A stretch of DNA of 43,857 nt from Trueperaceae bacterium (GTDB lineage Bacteria; Deinococcota; Deinococci; Deinococcales; Trueperaceae), in contig JASBUK010000003.1 in assembly GCA_030147925.1 (NCBI GenBank), positions 1 to 43,857 of the forward strand, given 5' to 3'. Made by a program: the position numbers and the translations under genes. Below are positions 29,316-40,817 of the stretch, piece by piece. Below the pieces are notes generated by a model, which did no database searches, had not been told where the DNA came from, and was given only the letters and a program-made list of their open reading frames with translations. Within the stretch, counting starts at the first letter, position 1. Each line of letters begins with the position of its first letter.

Positions 29316-30188
29316 TTATTGTTCGTCGATATAGGCTTTGATAGCCTCGCCTTCCTCTTCCTCGCTGTCACCACTATCCTCGCTATTGTCGGCGGCAAGC
29401 TGTGCGGCCATGGCGATGGTTTTTTCCGGCGAGGAAATAGGGGTGGGCAGGGTTTCCGCAGCCGCTTCGGGCGTTTCAGCTTCGGTGACTGCCTCGGCAG
29501 CTTCGCCGCCGCCACGCACCTCGACAATGGTGTCGGCAAGACGGGCGGTGACCAACTGGATCGAGCGAATAGCATCGTCATTACCGGGGACGATGTAATC
29601 GAGCACGTCGGGGTCCGAGTCGGTGTCTGCTAAACCAACAACCGGAATGCCGAGTTTGTTGGCTTCGCGCACGGCAATGGCCTCTTTGGTCGGATCGATG
29701 ATAAACAGCGCATCCGGCAAGCGGGTTAAATCCTTGATGCCGCTCAAATAACGTTTTAAGCGCAGCAATTCCTTGCCTAAGTCAATCTGTTCCTTTTTGC
29801 TAAAGCGCAAAATGGATTCATCCTCAAACCACTTTTCCAACTCTTTTAAGCGCTCGACCCGGCTACGGATGGTCTTGAAGTTGGTCAGGGTGCCACCGAG
29901 CCAGCGTTCGTTGATAAAGGGCATGCCGCAGCGACGTGCTTCGGCGGCCAGAATTTCCTGGGCTTGCTTTTTGGTGCCTACGAACAAGATGGTGCCGCCA
30001 CGCTCGGCGGTATCACGCAGAAAGTCAAAGGCTTTATCAGACTCGACCAGCGTTTTTTGCAGGTCGATGATGAAAATACCGTTGCGCTCGGCAAAGATAT
30101 AACGCTTCATCTTGGGGTTCCAGCGCTTGGTCTCGTGACCGAAGTGGACCCCGGCTTCTAAGAGTTGCTTCATTCCTAAGTACGACAC
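29316..30188 (-). CDS. rpsB: 30S ribosomal protein S2
   Basis: S2 is a late-assembling small-subunit protein. The 290-residue product starts with GTG 30188 ([20 protein letters not shown]), with GGAGG four bases upstream. Alignment with E. coli MATVSMRDMLKAGVHFG supports this over the internal ATG at 30173. It contains [44 protein letters not shown] and [22 protein letters not shown] (split near 196-217). The C-terminus is a long acidic extension rich in Glu, Ala and Ser, longer than in E. coli. It heads rpsB-tsf-pyrH-frr-cdsA. Confidence 0.97.
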   Translation of the reverse strand: MSYLGMKQLLEAGVHFGHETKRWNPKMKRYIFAERNGIFIIDLQKTLVESDKAFDFLRDTAERGGTILFVGTKKQAQEILAAEARRCGMPFINERWLGGTLTNFKTIRSRVERLKELEKWFEDESILRFSKKEQIDLGKELLRLKRYLSGIKDLTRLPDALFIIDPTKEAIAVREANKLGIPVVGLADTDSDPDVLDYIVPGNDDAIRSIQLVTARLADTIVEVRGGGEAAEAVTEAETPEAAAETLPTPISSPEKTIAMAAQLAADNSEDSGDSEEEEGEAIKAYIDEQ

Positions 30189-30291
30189 AGTTCCTCCAGC
30201 GGCGGGACGTTGAGTAAAAAAATTTTAGTTACACAGGTATTTTTCTGCCACAGACATCCCGCTGCTGCATGCATGACCTGTAAAACCCTAT

Positions 30292-31395
30292 TTAGGGTAG
30301 TTTATCCAAGGCCTCCTGGGCCGGCCTATAGTTGGGATTGACTTCCAGGGCGCGTTTATACGCTTCTCTGGCCAATTCTAAGTCTCCTGGGTTGTTACGC
30401 GCCTCATAGCTTTGCCCCAACCAATAGAGGGCTTCTGCGCTAACCGGCGGCAAGAGAGCACCTTTTTGTGCGGACAATACCGCATTGTCCAAGCGTCCTT
30501 GCTCGAGATAGGCTCGAGCCAAATAGGTGTGCAACGCCGGGATCGAAACACCGTCTATATCAATGGCCTGTTGCAGGCGTGGGATTGAATCCGCAACCTG
30601 TTCGCACTCAAACTGGGCGATGCCGAGTTGCGAAACCGCCGAGAGCGAGCGGGGGTTTAAATTGGCGGCCTGCGTCAGCTCGAAGATGGCTTGATTGCAA
30701 TCATCCAGCCTGAAATAAATGTTGCCCAGATTGTTATGGGCGGCCGAATCGGTGGGGTCGAGCGTAACCGCGCGCATAAAGGCGCTGAGCGCCAGTTGCA
30801 ACTGGCCCAGTTCCCGGTAGCTTTTGCCCAGGTTGATCTGAATCTTGCCCAGGTCAGTTTGGCTGATACCGGAATCAGGAGCAGAAGCTAAGTTAACGGC
30901 TTTTTCAAGCGCGGTTTTGGCACCTTCAAAGTCACCCATTTGATAAAGGATCACGCCCTTGGTATTAAAGACCTGAACGTTTTGGTCGTCGATGCGTTCG
31001 ACGGTGCTGAGGATGGTCAGGGCGTCGTTGAGCCGTTGCGGATAACGTTGCGGGTCGTTTAAGTACTGATTTTCATAGGCTCGAGCCAGCTGAATATAGG
31101 CGGTTATGTTGCCAGAGTCAGCTTCGATAACCCTTTGATATTCCGCAATGCCCAAGTCTGTGGCTCCCTGGCAGACTAAGGCCTTACCCTTGCCCAGCAT
31201 AGCTTCGGTGTTGTCGGGTTCGGCTTCAAGAGCTCGCTGAAAGAGTAGCTGAGCCAGTTGGCAATCGCCGATGGCAAAATAAAAATTACCGTCGCGGATC
31301 AGCTCCTCAGGACTGCTCTGGCTAGCAGTTTGCGCTAGAGCGATAGGAAGGGCTAAAAGAACTACCAGGCTGAGATTTAAAATTCGTGCAATCAA
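30292..31395 (-). CDS. secreted tetratricopeptide-repeat protein
   Basis: The 367-residue product begins with a probable signal peptide (MIARILNLSLVVLLALPIALAQ). About eight degenerate TPR units follow, for example FYFAIGDCQLAQLLFQRALEAEPDN and AAHNNLGNIYFRLDDCNQAIFE, and the last ends LEVNPNYRPAQEALDKLP. The TTG start at 31395 is chosen because GGAGG lies five bases upstream; a longer frame to 31422 would span that site. TPR proteins are scaffolds, and no partner can be named. It is in the same direction as the ribosomal genes but lies upstream of rpsB, with about 100 bases between. Confidence 0.82.
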   Translation of the reverse strand: MIARILNLSLVVLLALPIALAQTASQSSPEELIRDGNFYFAIGDCQLAQLLFQRALEAEPDNTEAMLGKGKALVCQGATDLGIAEYQRVIEADSGNITAYIQLARAYENQYLNDPQRYPQRLNDALTILSTVERIDDQNVQVFNTKGVILYQMGDFEGAKTALEKAVNLASAPDSGISQTDLGKIQINLGKSYRELGQLQLALSAFMRAVTLDPTDSAAHNNLGNIYFRLDDCNQAIFELTQAANLNPRSLSAVSQLGIAQFECEQVADSIPRLQQAIDIDGVSIPALHTYLARAYLEQGRLDNAVLSAQKGALLPPVSAEALYWLGQSYEARNNPGDLELAREAYKRALEVNPNYRPAQEALDKLP

Positions 31396-31567
31396 GATGT
31401 CCTCCGACGGGGCGGTCTGCAAGCAAACCGCAGTATCATAACAAGTCTAGACAAGCTATCGCAAGCAGCGTCTAGAGTTTATTTCCTATCATGCCGAAAG
31501 ACTGTGAGAGAGGGGTGTGCAACGCATAAACGTTGACGTTTAGCTCAGACGGCGCATAAATTAGCAG

Positions 31568-32089
31568 CTAAACCCCGGCTCGTCCTAACAGCAATTGCAA
31601 GAACTGACTATGAAAAAACATCACGGTTGCCCCAAAAGCAACATGGCTAATAAGCTGAGAAATTACCAAAATGTAACGGCTGCGAAAGCGCTCGAGCGGA
31701 TGATGCTCGATCACTATGATAGTCAGCAACAGGGCTATCAATATGCCGTGGCCTAAACCCAAAACAATGCCCAGCAAGGGGTAGAAAAGATTAATCTCGA
31801 CCGGCATATTCGAAAAAACAATAATTTCGGGTATGGGGGCGCCACTTTGTAGAAACGCCAGCACCGCCCAACCATAGAGCAGCGCAAAAATTATGCCGCC
31901 GCCAAAGTATATGACCGCACCGATAAGGCGTGAGCGGCCATTGAGCTGGCCGCTTAGCGCCGAACCGAGAGCGCCCATAACATCATAGTAATCACCGCCC
32001 CAGAGCAGCGGCAGATATAGAAACAGAGCCATCACCAAGGTGGCAATGATGCCTGCTGCAACCGACGAAAGTACCAGAGTCAAGAACAC
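31568..32089 (-). CDS. small four-helix membrane protein of unknown function
   Basis: The 173-residue product has four hydrophobic stretches: VFLTLVLSSVAAGIIATLVM at the N-terminus, a GAVIYFGGGIIFALLYGWAV helix, YPLLGIVLGLGHGILIALLL, and a last helix near SQLISHVAFGATVMFF. Two His near the third helix (GLGHG and EHHPLERF) are the only notable polar residues. The GTG start at 32089 has GAGGAGG five bases upstream. I do not recognise the family. It is divergent from the cytochrome oxidase operon, and a link is possible only by proximity. Confidence 0.65.
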   Translation of the reverse strand: MFLTLVLSSVAAGIIATLVMALFLYLPLLWGGDYYDVMGALGSALSGQLNGRSRLIGAVIYFGGGIIFALLYGWAVLAFLQSGAPIPEIIVFSNMPVEINLFYPLLGIVLGLGHGILIALLLTIIVIEHHPLERFRSRYILVISQLISHVAFGATVMFFHSQFLQLLLGRAGV

Positions 32090-32199
32090 GGCGCCTCCTC
32101 GCAACAAATTTTCCTGTCTAGGCTAGTATTGCATATAGCGGCCTAAATGCGGCTTGCTCGGCACACAGTTGTGCTTGGAAACCGCCGATAGCAAATTAG

Positions 32200-32286
32200 A
32201 AAGTCGTTCGACTTTTGTTTACTTTTGGGCTGATTCAGGGCTTGACCTTTGGTGACAATTGTCCCAAAATCGGAATGTTGTATAAG
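32200..32286 (+). promoter_or_regulatory. promoter-like region with palindromes upstream of coxB
   Basis: TTGACC (32242-32247) stands 17 bases before CAAAAT (32265-32270), with a palindrome TTTGG(T)GACAATTGTCCCAAA in the spacer (32248-32268; one inserted T breaks the symmetry). TTGTCC (32259-32264) with TATAAG (32281-32286) is an alternative promoter. A second inverted repeat, AAAGTC-GTTC-GACTTT, lies at 32200-32215. Operator function is inferred. Confidence 0.4.
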
Positions 32287-32528
32287 TTTTATTGCTGTTT
32301 GGAATGTTATACCTATTGCGGTGGGTGAGAGGATAAATTGTCAATACCAGGAACGAAACTCAGTTGTGCTAAGAAAGTAGACGTCTGAATATAGCACTTG
32401 TAAGTCGAGGGCGTTAGCCACCGCCTTAAGGTTCTATAAATACTCTATTTCCTACCTGACACTGGGTTTTTGAGCATGACGCTCGATATTATTTTTGTCG
32501 AAGACATCCCAAATTGTATGCATTGAAA

Positions 32529-32557
32529 TTGACAAATGGCGCTAATTACGTACTTAA
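32529..32557 (+). promoter_or_regulatory. candidate proximal coxB promoter
   Basis: A perfect TTGACA (32529-32534) is followed after 16 bases by TACTTA within an AT-rich stretch (TACTTAATAATAT). It lies about 75 bases before the coxB start. The rest of 32108-32622 has no gene. Confidence 0.35.
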
Positions 32558-32628
32558 TAATATCGTGCTCCATAGTTTGTGGCATACCGCCTTTTTATCC
32601 AGTTATTTAAGCGAGTGAGGGAGTGGTT

Positions 32629-33737
32629 GTGAAGAAACAGTTTAGTCGTATATTTTTGTCGCTGTTTATCTTGTTGCTAACGGCATTGACGCTGGCACAG
32701 CGTTTGCCCGTCCCCAATATGCTCGATACCGCCTCACCCAATGCCCGTGAGATTGCCGGGCTGTTTTGGTGGGTGATGGGTTTTAGCGTTTTTGTGCTCC
32801 TGGTGGTGGTGGTTTTTCTGGGGGCGGCCATTATCCGGGGTTATCGCGAGCGCAATATGACCGAAGAACCGCCGCAGATTCACGGTCATTTAGGGCTCGA
32901 GATAACCTGGACGGTGCTGCCTTTGCTTATTTTGGGAGTGCTATTAGTGCTGACTATCGGCTCTATTTACCGTCTTGATGGTTTTGCCTCACCCAAAGAC
33001 GCGTTGGAGGTTGATGTTTTGGGTCAGCAGTTCTGGTGGGAAATGAGCTACCCTGACGAGGGCATAATCACCGCCAACGAACTGGTGCTGCCCGCAGGTC
33101 GTCCGGTCAAGCTCAATTTGTCTTCCAAAGATGTCATCCACAGCTTTTGGGTGCCGCAACTAGCCGGCAAGACCGATCTGGTTCCTGGTGAACCGCGCAC
33201 GATGTGGTTTACCCCCGAAGAAGAGGGCATATTTTACGGGCAGTGCGCGGAACTCTGCGGTGCCTCTCACGCCAATATGCGGCTACGCGTCCTGGTTTTG
33301 GCGCCAGCCGAATATGACGCCTGGGTAGCGGCTTCTAAGCAGCCACCTGCTGCGCCGAGCGAAACACTCGCTCTCGAGGGACAGCAACTGTTTAGCAGCA
33401 AGGGCTGTGTGGGTTGTCATGCGGTAAATGGCCTTAACACCTATAACCGGACAGGGCCTGACCTGAGCTATATCGGCAGCCGCACCACTATTGCGGCGGG
33501 CACACTAGAAAACAACCGTGAGAACATGGTGCGTTGGCTCAGGTTTACCGATACGGTCAAGCCCGGGGTGCTCATGCCCAATTTAGGGCTTAGTCAACAA
33601 GAGGCGGAGGCTCTGGCCGCTTATCTTGAGGGTTTGAGGTTGCCAGGCGTTGACTTAGAGGACATGATTGGGGCGTCAAGCAGCGACACCCGTGACGATA
33701 CGGAAACTTTAGAAACCAGCTATCAGGGAGTTAATCA

Positions 33738-33741
<4 letters not shown>
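32629..33741 (+). CDS. coxB: cytochrome c oxidase subunit II with fused cytochrome c (caa3 type)
   Basis: Subunit II accepts electrons at the CuA centre for the terminal oxidase. The GTG start at 32629 is preferred to GTG 32623 because AGGGAG (32618-32623) gives normal spacing. The 370-residue product has a signal peptide (to about residue 24), two membrane helices (about 43-70 and 93-115), and a CuA domain with HSFWVP and CAELCGASHANM (ligands C206, C210, H214, M217). A covalently haem-bearing cytochrome c domain with CVGCH (260-264) and a later PGVLMPNL Met ligand follows. This fusion defines caa3 oxidases. Its stop overlaps the next start as ATGA. Confidence 0.96.
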
Positions 33742-36152
<2,411 letters not shown>

Positions 36153-36174
36153 GGTCATAAACAGTCAATTTTGG

Positions 36175-36212
36175 CAAGTGGGTTCCGGTTTCTCCGAGGC
36201 CCAACTTGTTTT
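36175..36212 (+). terminator. probable terminator after the oxidase operon
   Basis: CAAGTGGG (36175-36182) can pair with CCCAACTTG (36200-36208), with one bulge, and TTTT follows. It ends at the stop of the convergent gene. Confidence 0.5.
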
Positions 36213-37347
36213 AGAGTCTTGACATCGTTTCGCTAAGCTGGATGTCTCTTTGTTCGTAGCCGCTTAAAAGATGCTCATAACAGGTCTGGGAGCGGCCTAT
36301 ATATTCTGGCGGGACGATGCCTTTTTGAGCAATCATAGCGGCGGCCAGTTGCCGCGCCACTAAAGAACAAGTATAGCCGGTGGTGCGCGCCATGGAGGTG
36401 GTTTGGCTGGCTTTATCGTAGTGGTCTAACAGCTCGTAGGTATAACGGTAGCGTTGACCGTCTTTTTTCCCTTCCATTATCACCCTCATAATGGTGAGGT
36501 CTTCTTCACCCGGTTTAAGCTGCCACTGCTTGAAAAGAAGTTTCGAGCTAAGTTCGAGGGGCTTAACGGTCTGGCCGTTGATTGTTAGAGTTTGATGACT
36601 AAAAAACCCACTTTCCCGGAATACTCGCATGAGTTCGGCGTGGCCCGGATACCGCAGCGTCTTTTCTTTCATAAACGGGGCTTTTATGGTTTTTAGCAGT
36701 GAGCGCAGCCCGTCGGTATTAAAGGCCTCTAAGCTGCCAATGCCGGGAAAATCAAGCAGCTCGAGCCCGCTCAAAGCGGGTTTACTTATTTCCTGGCCGT
36801 ATTCTACGATGCGGGCAGGGCGCGTATACTCTTCGAGCACGTCTACCGGCGAGAACACCACCTTGTATTCATAGGGCCAGTTTCGCTCACGGGGTAAGCC
36901 GCCCACATAACAAAGATAGCGCTCGAGCCCTGCTAACTCAGCATCTATATGCCCCGCTAAGATATTGCACAAACCAGGAGCAACACCGCAGTCAACCACG
37001 GCTGTAACGTCATTAGCTTTGGCCAAGTCATCCAGTAAAAAGGCGTCTTCGGCAAAAAAGGAAATATCCACGACGTTTTTCTTAGCCTCAATGACCTTTT
37101 TGAGCGTTTCAAAGCCCATAAAGCCGGGGACCGCACAAACCACTAGTTCGGCGTCTTGGACAAGCCTTGCCACAGCACCGCTTTCCCCAAGGTCGGCCTG
37201 TATTGTTTTTACAGCAGTGCTGACTCTTATTTCGTTTAAAAGCTTCTGGTTTATGTCAATGGCCGTTAATTGGAATCGTTCGTCCCTGGCTAAATCCTGA
37301 ATGATGGCCCGGCCTATTAAGCCTGCTCCTAAAACAGTTATGTTCAT
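36211..37347 (-). CDS. saccharopine dehydrogenase-family protein, L-lysine 6-dehydrogenase-like
   Basis: The 378-residue product has an N-terminal NAD(P)-binding fold (MNITVLGAGLIGRAI). A catalytic domain follows, with VDCGVAPGLCNILAGH, CYVGGLPRERNWPYEYKVVFS (split near residues 147-167), GSLEAFNTDGLRSLL and MARTTGYTCSLVA. These strings resemble Geobacillus lysine 6-dehydrogenase, which oxidises the lysine side chain to a semialdehyde. A saccharopine-reductase role is the alternative. ATG 37347 begins exactly at the Rossmann strand. Its ribosome-binding site is weak. It stands alone, converging on coxA. Confidence 0.8.
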   Translation of the reverse strand: MNITVLGAGLIGRAIIQDLARDERFQLTAIDINQKLLNEIRVSTAVKTIQADLGESGAVARLVQDAELVVCAVPGFMGFETLKKVIEAKKNVVDISFFAEDAFLLDDLAKANDVTAVVDCGVAPGLCNILAGHIDAELAGLERYLCYVGGLPRERNWPYEYKVVFSPVDVLEEYTRPARIVEYGQEISKPALSGLELLDFPGIGSLEAFNTDGLRSLLKTIKAPFMKEKTLRYPGHAELMRVFRESGFFSHQTLTINGQTVKPLELSSKLLFKQWQLKPGEEDLTIMRVIMEGKKDGQRYRYTYELLDHYDKASQTTSMARTTGYTCSLVARQLAAAMIAQKGIVPPEYIGRSQTCYEHLLSGYEQRDIQLSETMSRL

Positions 37348-37437
37348 ACTTTTCAAGCTTAGCCGAGTCAGGAGTCTTGATTGTACCAACCATAGCGCCG
37401 CTCAGGACAAAGATTTACCCGTTCGCTTTCTTGCCAA

Positions 37438-37465
37438 ACAAAAAAACAGCCAGCAAAGCTGGCCG
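37438..37465 (-). terminator. rho-independent terminator after fabF
   Basis: On the minus strand GCCAGC-TTT-GCTGGC (37449-37463) is followed by a T-run (seven Ts, complement of 37440-37446), about 30 bases after the fabF stop. Confidence 0.8.
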
Positions 37466-37491
37466 TAACGTTTTGAAATTTGTGCGCTGGG

Positions 37492-38721
37492 CTATACGCG
37501 CTTAAAAACCAGGGCAGCATTTTGGCCGCCAAAGGCAAAATTGGTCGAAAGTACATAATCGACAACTTGCTCACGTGCTTCGTTGGGGATGTAATCAAGA
37601 TCGAGTTCTGGGTCCGGGTCAAGGTAGTTGCGCGTAGGGGGCAAAACACCCGAGGCTAGCGCTTGCACACTGGCTATGGCCTCAATACCGCCAGCAGCAC
37701 CCAGGGTGTGCCCGGTCATTGATTTGGTGCTTGAAACCGGTGGAACTTTGTCCGCGCTACCAAAAACCGCCTTAAAAGCCAGCGTTTCGTTTAGGTCGTT
37801 GGCCGGTGTGCTGGTGCCGTGGGCATTGATATAGCCAAGCTGCTCGGCGTTTAAGCCTGCAGATTTAAGCGCCCAATTAATACACCTGATGGCGCCCGTG
37901 CCACCGGGAGCCGGAGCGGTGATGTGATGGGCATCTGCGCTGGTGGCGTAGCCCACTACTTCGGCATAGATAGGAGCGCCACGCTTTTTGGCGTGCTCGT
38001 ATTCCTCTAAAACCAAGATGCCCGCGCCTTCGCCGGCAACAAAACCGTCGCGCGAGGCGGTAAAGGGACGACTGGCGGTCTCGGGGCTGTCATTTCGGGT
38101 TGATAATGCCTTCATGACGGCAAAACCACCTATGCCCATCGGGGTGACGCAGGCTTCGCTACCGCCGGTAAGCATGATGTCGGCTTCGCCACGCTGAATG
38201 ATTCTAAAGGCGTCGCCAATAGCGCCCGAGCCGGTGGCGCAGGCGGTGACCACGGTGCTGCTGGGCCCCAGTAGGCCGTAGCGCATAGCTACATGGCCGC
38301 TGGCCATGTTGGCTATAAGCATGGGGATAAAGAAAGGGCTCATGCGCATAGCGCCGCGATCAAAGCGCTGTTTGGCCTGTTCTTCCCAGGTGCCCAGCCC
38401 ACCGATACCACTGCCAATGCAGGTGCCAGTGTGCTCGCCGGCTATATCTTCGGGGCTTAGTCCTGCGTCTTCTAAGGCCAGCTCGGCTCCGATTAGGGCC
38501 AGATGGACATAGCGATCAAGGCGCTTGGCTTCTTTGCGCTCTATATGGTTCGAAACATCGATATCCACTTCACCGGCGATTTTGACGCTCAAATCGCTGG
38601 CATCGAACAGGCTGATATGACGGATGCCGTTTTTGGCTTCTTGCTGTGCTTTTAAAAATGCCTCTGCGCCAACCCCAATAGGGGTCACGGGGCCAAGGCC
38701 GGTAACTACGACTCGCTTCAT
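37492..38721 (-). CDS. fabF: beta-ketoacyl-ACP synthase II
   Basis: FabF extends acyl-ACP chains by condensation with malonyl-ACP. The 409-residue product starts MKRVVVTGLGPVTPIG at ATG 38721. The active-site Cys161 is in VVTACATGSGAIGD, and the catalytic histidines are in NAHGTSTPANDLNE and STKSMTGHTLGAAGG. It ends FAFGGQNAALVFKR, typical of the family. It lies downstream of acpP, the common acpP-fabF order, and is the last gene of the fatty-acid cluster before a terminator. The ribosome-binding site is weak. Confidence 0.96.
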   Translation of the reverse strand: MKRVVVTGLGPVTPIGVGAEAFLKAQQEAKNGIRHISLFDASDLSVKIAGEVDIDVSNHIERKEAKRLDRYVHLALIGAELALEDAGLSPEDIAGEHTGTCIGSGIGGLGTWEEQAKQRFDRGAMRMSPFFIPMLIANMASGHVAMRYGLLGPSSTVVTACATGSGAIGDAFRIIQRGEADIMLTGGSEACVTPMGIGGFAVMKALSTRNDSPETASRPFTASRDGFVAGEGAGILVLEEYEHAKKRGAPIYAEVVGYATSADAHHITAPAPGGTGAIRCINWALKSAGLNAEQLGYINAHGTSTPANDLNETLAFKAVFGSADKVPPVSSTKSMTGHTLGAAGGIEAIASVQALASGVLPPTRNYLDPDPELDLDYIPNEAREQVVDYVLSTNFAFGGQNAALVFKRV

Positions 38722-38814
38722 AGTGTGCTTACTGCCATCCTGGTGAACCACCTAAGCTTTATGCGGCGGCTAAAAAACAATACTGGGATAGTGATCCCGG
38801 TGTGGACAGGCTTA

Positions 38815-39051
38815 CTACTGCTTGGCGATGAAGGCAACGGCATCACCAACCGTGCGGATGCCTTCGGCTTCTTCATCACTGATTTCGATGCCAAACTCAT
38901 CTTCGAGACCCATGATCAGTTCGACTACATCAAGTGAATCGGCGCCCAGATCATCAACGAACGAGGCCTCTGCTTTAATGTCGCCGGGGTCGGCGTCGAG
39001 TTTATCGGCAACGACATCCTTAATCTTGTCAAAAATTGCAGCTTCATCCAT
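38815..39051 (-). CDS. acpP: acyl carrier protein
   Basis: ACP carries growing acyl chains on a phosphopantetheine arm. The 78-residue, very acidic product has the universal attachment motif GADSLD, with Ser39 as the modified residue, followed by [22 protein letters not shown] lies just upstream of the ATG. It lies between fabG and fabF, as in many bacteria. The 93-base gap before fabF contains nothing recognisable. Confidence 0.97.
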   Translation of the reverse strand: MDEAAIFDKIKDVVADKLDADPGDIKAEASFVDDLGADSLDVVELIMGLEDEFGIEISDEEAEGIRTVGDAVAFIAKQ

Positions 39052-39168
39052 AATTTCCCTCCTTAAAGGCTTAGTTTAACAGTTTGGTTAAAGGGTTTTT
39101 GCATAATTCTCAGGGATTCTATCACCAAAGCTAGCTGGCTTGCTGGTGTGAGTCAAACGACCTGCATC

Positions 39169-39915
39169 TTAGGACATCACCATGCCACCGTCAACCGTGA
39201 TGGTTTGACCGTTGATATAGCTGGCATCATCGCTGGCTAAAAAGGCCACGGTTTTAGCGAGCTCTTCGGCTGTACCAAAGCGCCCGGCGGGAATCTGTGC
39301 CAGATAGCTGCTTTTCAGCTCTTCGGGCAGTTGTGCCGTCATGTCTGACTCGATAAAACCGGGGGCCACGGCGTTTACGGTGATACCTTTGCCGCCATAT
39401 TCCTTGGCCAGAGCCTTAGTAAGACCAATGAGCCCGGCTTTGGCGGTGACGTAATTGGCTTGCCCGACATTACCCATGATGCCAACTACCGAGGAGATAT
39501 TGATAATGCGTCCCCATTTGTTGGCAAGCATGCCGCGCAGCGCCGCTTTGGACAGATAAAAGGCGCTTGACAGATCGGTGTCCAGCACGCTGGTCCAGTC
39601 ACTGTCACGCATGCGCAAGGCCAAACCGTCTTTGGTAATACCGGCGTTGTTGACCAGCACGTCGATATTGCCCAGTTCTTTGCTGACTGTCTTGATCAAG
39701 TTCTGGCAAGCTTCGGCCTGGGAGATATCGGCTTTAAAGACCGTCGCTAACGAACCCGCTTTATTAATACTGGCAGCAAGCTGTTCGGCTGGCTCGGCTG
39801 AGCGGGCATAATGCACGGCCACGTGGTAGCCCCTGTGAGCTAGCTCGAGCGCCATGGCGCGACCCAAACCCCGGCTCGAGCCGGTCACTAAGGCTATCTT
39901 TTTACCATCGCTCAT
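39169..39915 (-). CDS. fabG: 3-oxoacyl-ACP reductase
   Basis: FabG reduces beta-ketoacyl-ACP with NADPH. The 248-residue short-chain dehydrogenase has the cofactor motif TGSSRGLGRA (11-20), NNAG (89-92), and the catalytic Ser142, Tyr155 and Lys159 in NISSVVG and YVTAK. It ends SYINGQTITVDGGMVMS, typical of FabG. The ATG overlaps the fabD stop (ATGA) and has GGAGG upstream, so it is coupled to fabD. Confidence 0.96.
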   Translation of the reverse strand: MSDGKKIALVTGSSRGLGRAMALELAHRGYHVAVHYARSAEPAEQLAASINKAGSLATVFKADISQAEACQNLIKTVSKELGNIDVLVNNAGITKDGLALRMRDSDWTSVLDTDLSSAFYLSKAALRGMLANKWGRIINISSVVGIMGNVGQANYVTAKAGLIGLTKALAKEYGGKGITVNAVAPGFIESDMTAQLPEELKSSYLAQIPAGRFGTAEELAKTVAFLASDDASYINGQTITVDGGMVMS

Positions 39916-40817
39916 AAGCTTGCCTCCAGGGTTGTCATGTCGGTGATGCTTTTGGCGTCGGCGTTTTTGAGGTTGCGTTTAACCAGACCGCTGAGAACCT
40001 GCCCGACGCCGAATTCCAGGTATTGCGTAACACCCAGCTCATGAAATTTCTGCATAATTTCGGTCCAGCGTACGGAGTGCGTGACTTGTGTTTCTAGCAG
40101 TTTGGGGGCTTTGCTGACATCGGTGAGCAGATCAGCGGTGACGTTGCTGATAATAGGAAAGCTTAAAGGCGCAAAACTGACGGCGCTAAGATCAGCGGCT
40201 AGTTTGTTGGCGGCGGGTTGCATGAGGCTGCAATGAAAGGGTGCGGATACTTTTAACGGAATAACCCGGGCTCCTTCGGCCTTTAGCTTCTCGGTAGCCG
40301 CAGCGACAGCCGCCGCTTCTCCCGAGATGACGGTCTGACCAGCGCCGTTGTAATTTGCCACTTCCACCACACCGGGGCTGTTGTCGCAGATGGTCTTAAT
40401 AAGTCTGGGCTCGAGCCGCATAACTGCGGCCATAGCCCCTGCTCCCTGCGGAACCGCTGCTTGCATATAGCTACCGCGTTTGTGTACCAAGCGCACCGCT
40501 TGCTGCACAGTCAAAGAGCCTGCTGCTACGTGTGCGGTGAATTCACCCAGACTATGCCCGGCGGCATATTGCGGTAGCTTGCCACCGGCCTCACGATAAG
40601 CGGCAAAGGCAGCCGCCCCCGCCGCTACTAGTGCGGGTTGCTGATTGGCCGTCAGCTTAAGAACGTTCTCGGGGCCTTGCCACATGATTTTTAGCAAGCC
40701 TGGCAGTGCGGCCTCGGCCTCATCTAAGACCCGTTTAGCAGCAGGACTCTGCTCATAAAAATCTTGGGCCATGCCGACAATTTGCGAGCCCTGCCACGGG
40801 AAGAGCGCGGCAATCAC
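39912..40817 (-). CDS. fabD: malonyl-CoA:ACP transacylase
   Basis: FabD loads malonyl groups onto ACP. The 301-residue product has the nucleophile motif GHSLGE (87-92, Ser89), a catalytic His in APFHCSLMQPA, and a C-terminal YLEFGVGQVLSGLVKR. The N-terminal motif reads FPWQGSQ rather than the near-universal FPGQGSQ. Trp8 replaces a Gly beside the oxyanion-hole Gln, so this may be a real variant or a single-base sequence error (TGG for GGG). The GTG start shares GTGA with the fabH stop. Confidence 0.95.
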   Translation of the reverse strand: MIAALFPWQGSQIVGMAQDFYEQSPAAKRVLDEAEAALPGLLKIMWQGPENVLKLTANQQPALVAAGAAAFAAYREAGGKLPQYAAGHSLGEFTAHVAAGSLTVQQAVRLVHKRGSYMQAAVPQGAGAMAAVMRLEPRLIKTICDNSPGVVEVANYNGAGQTVISGEAAAVAAATEKLKAEGARVIPLKVSAPFHCSLMQPAANKLAADLSAVSFAPLSFPIISNVTADLLTDVSKAPKLLETQVTHSVRWTEIMQKFHELGVTQYLEFGVGQVLSGLVKRNLKNADAKSITDMTTLEASL

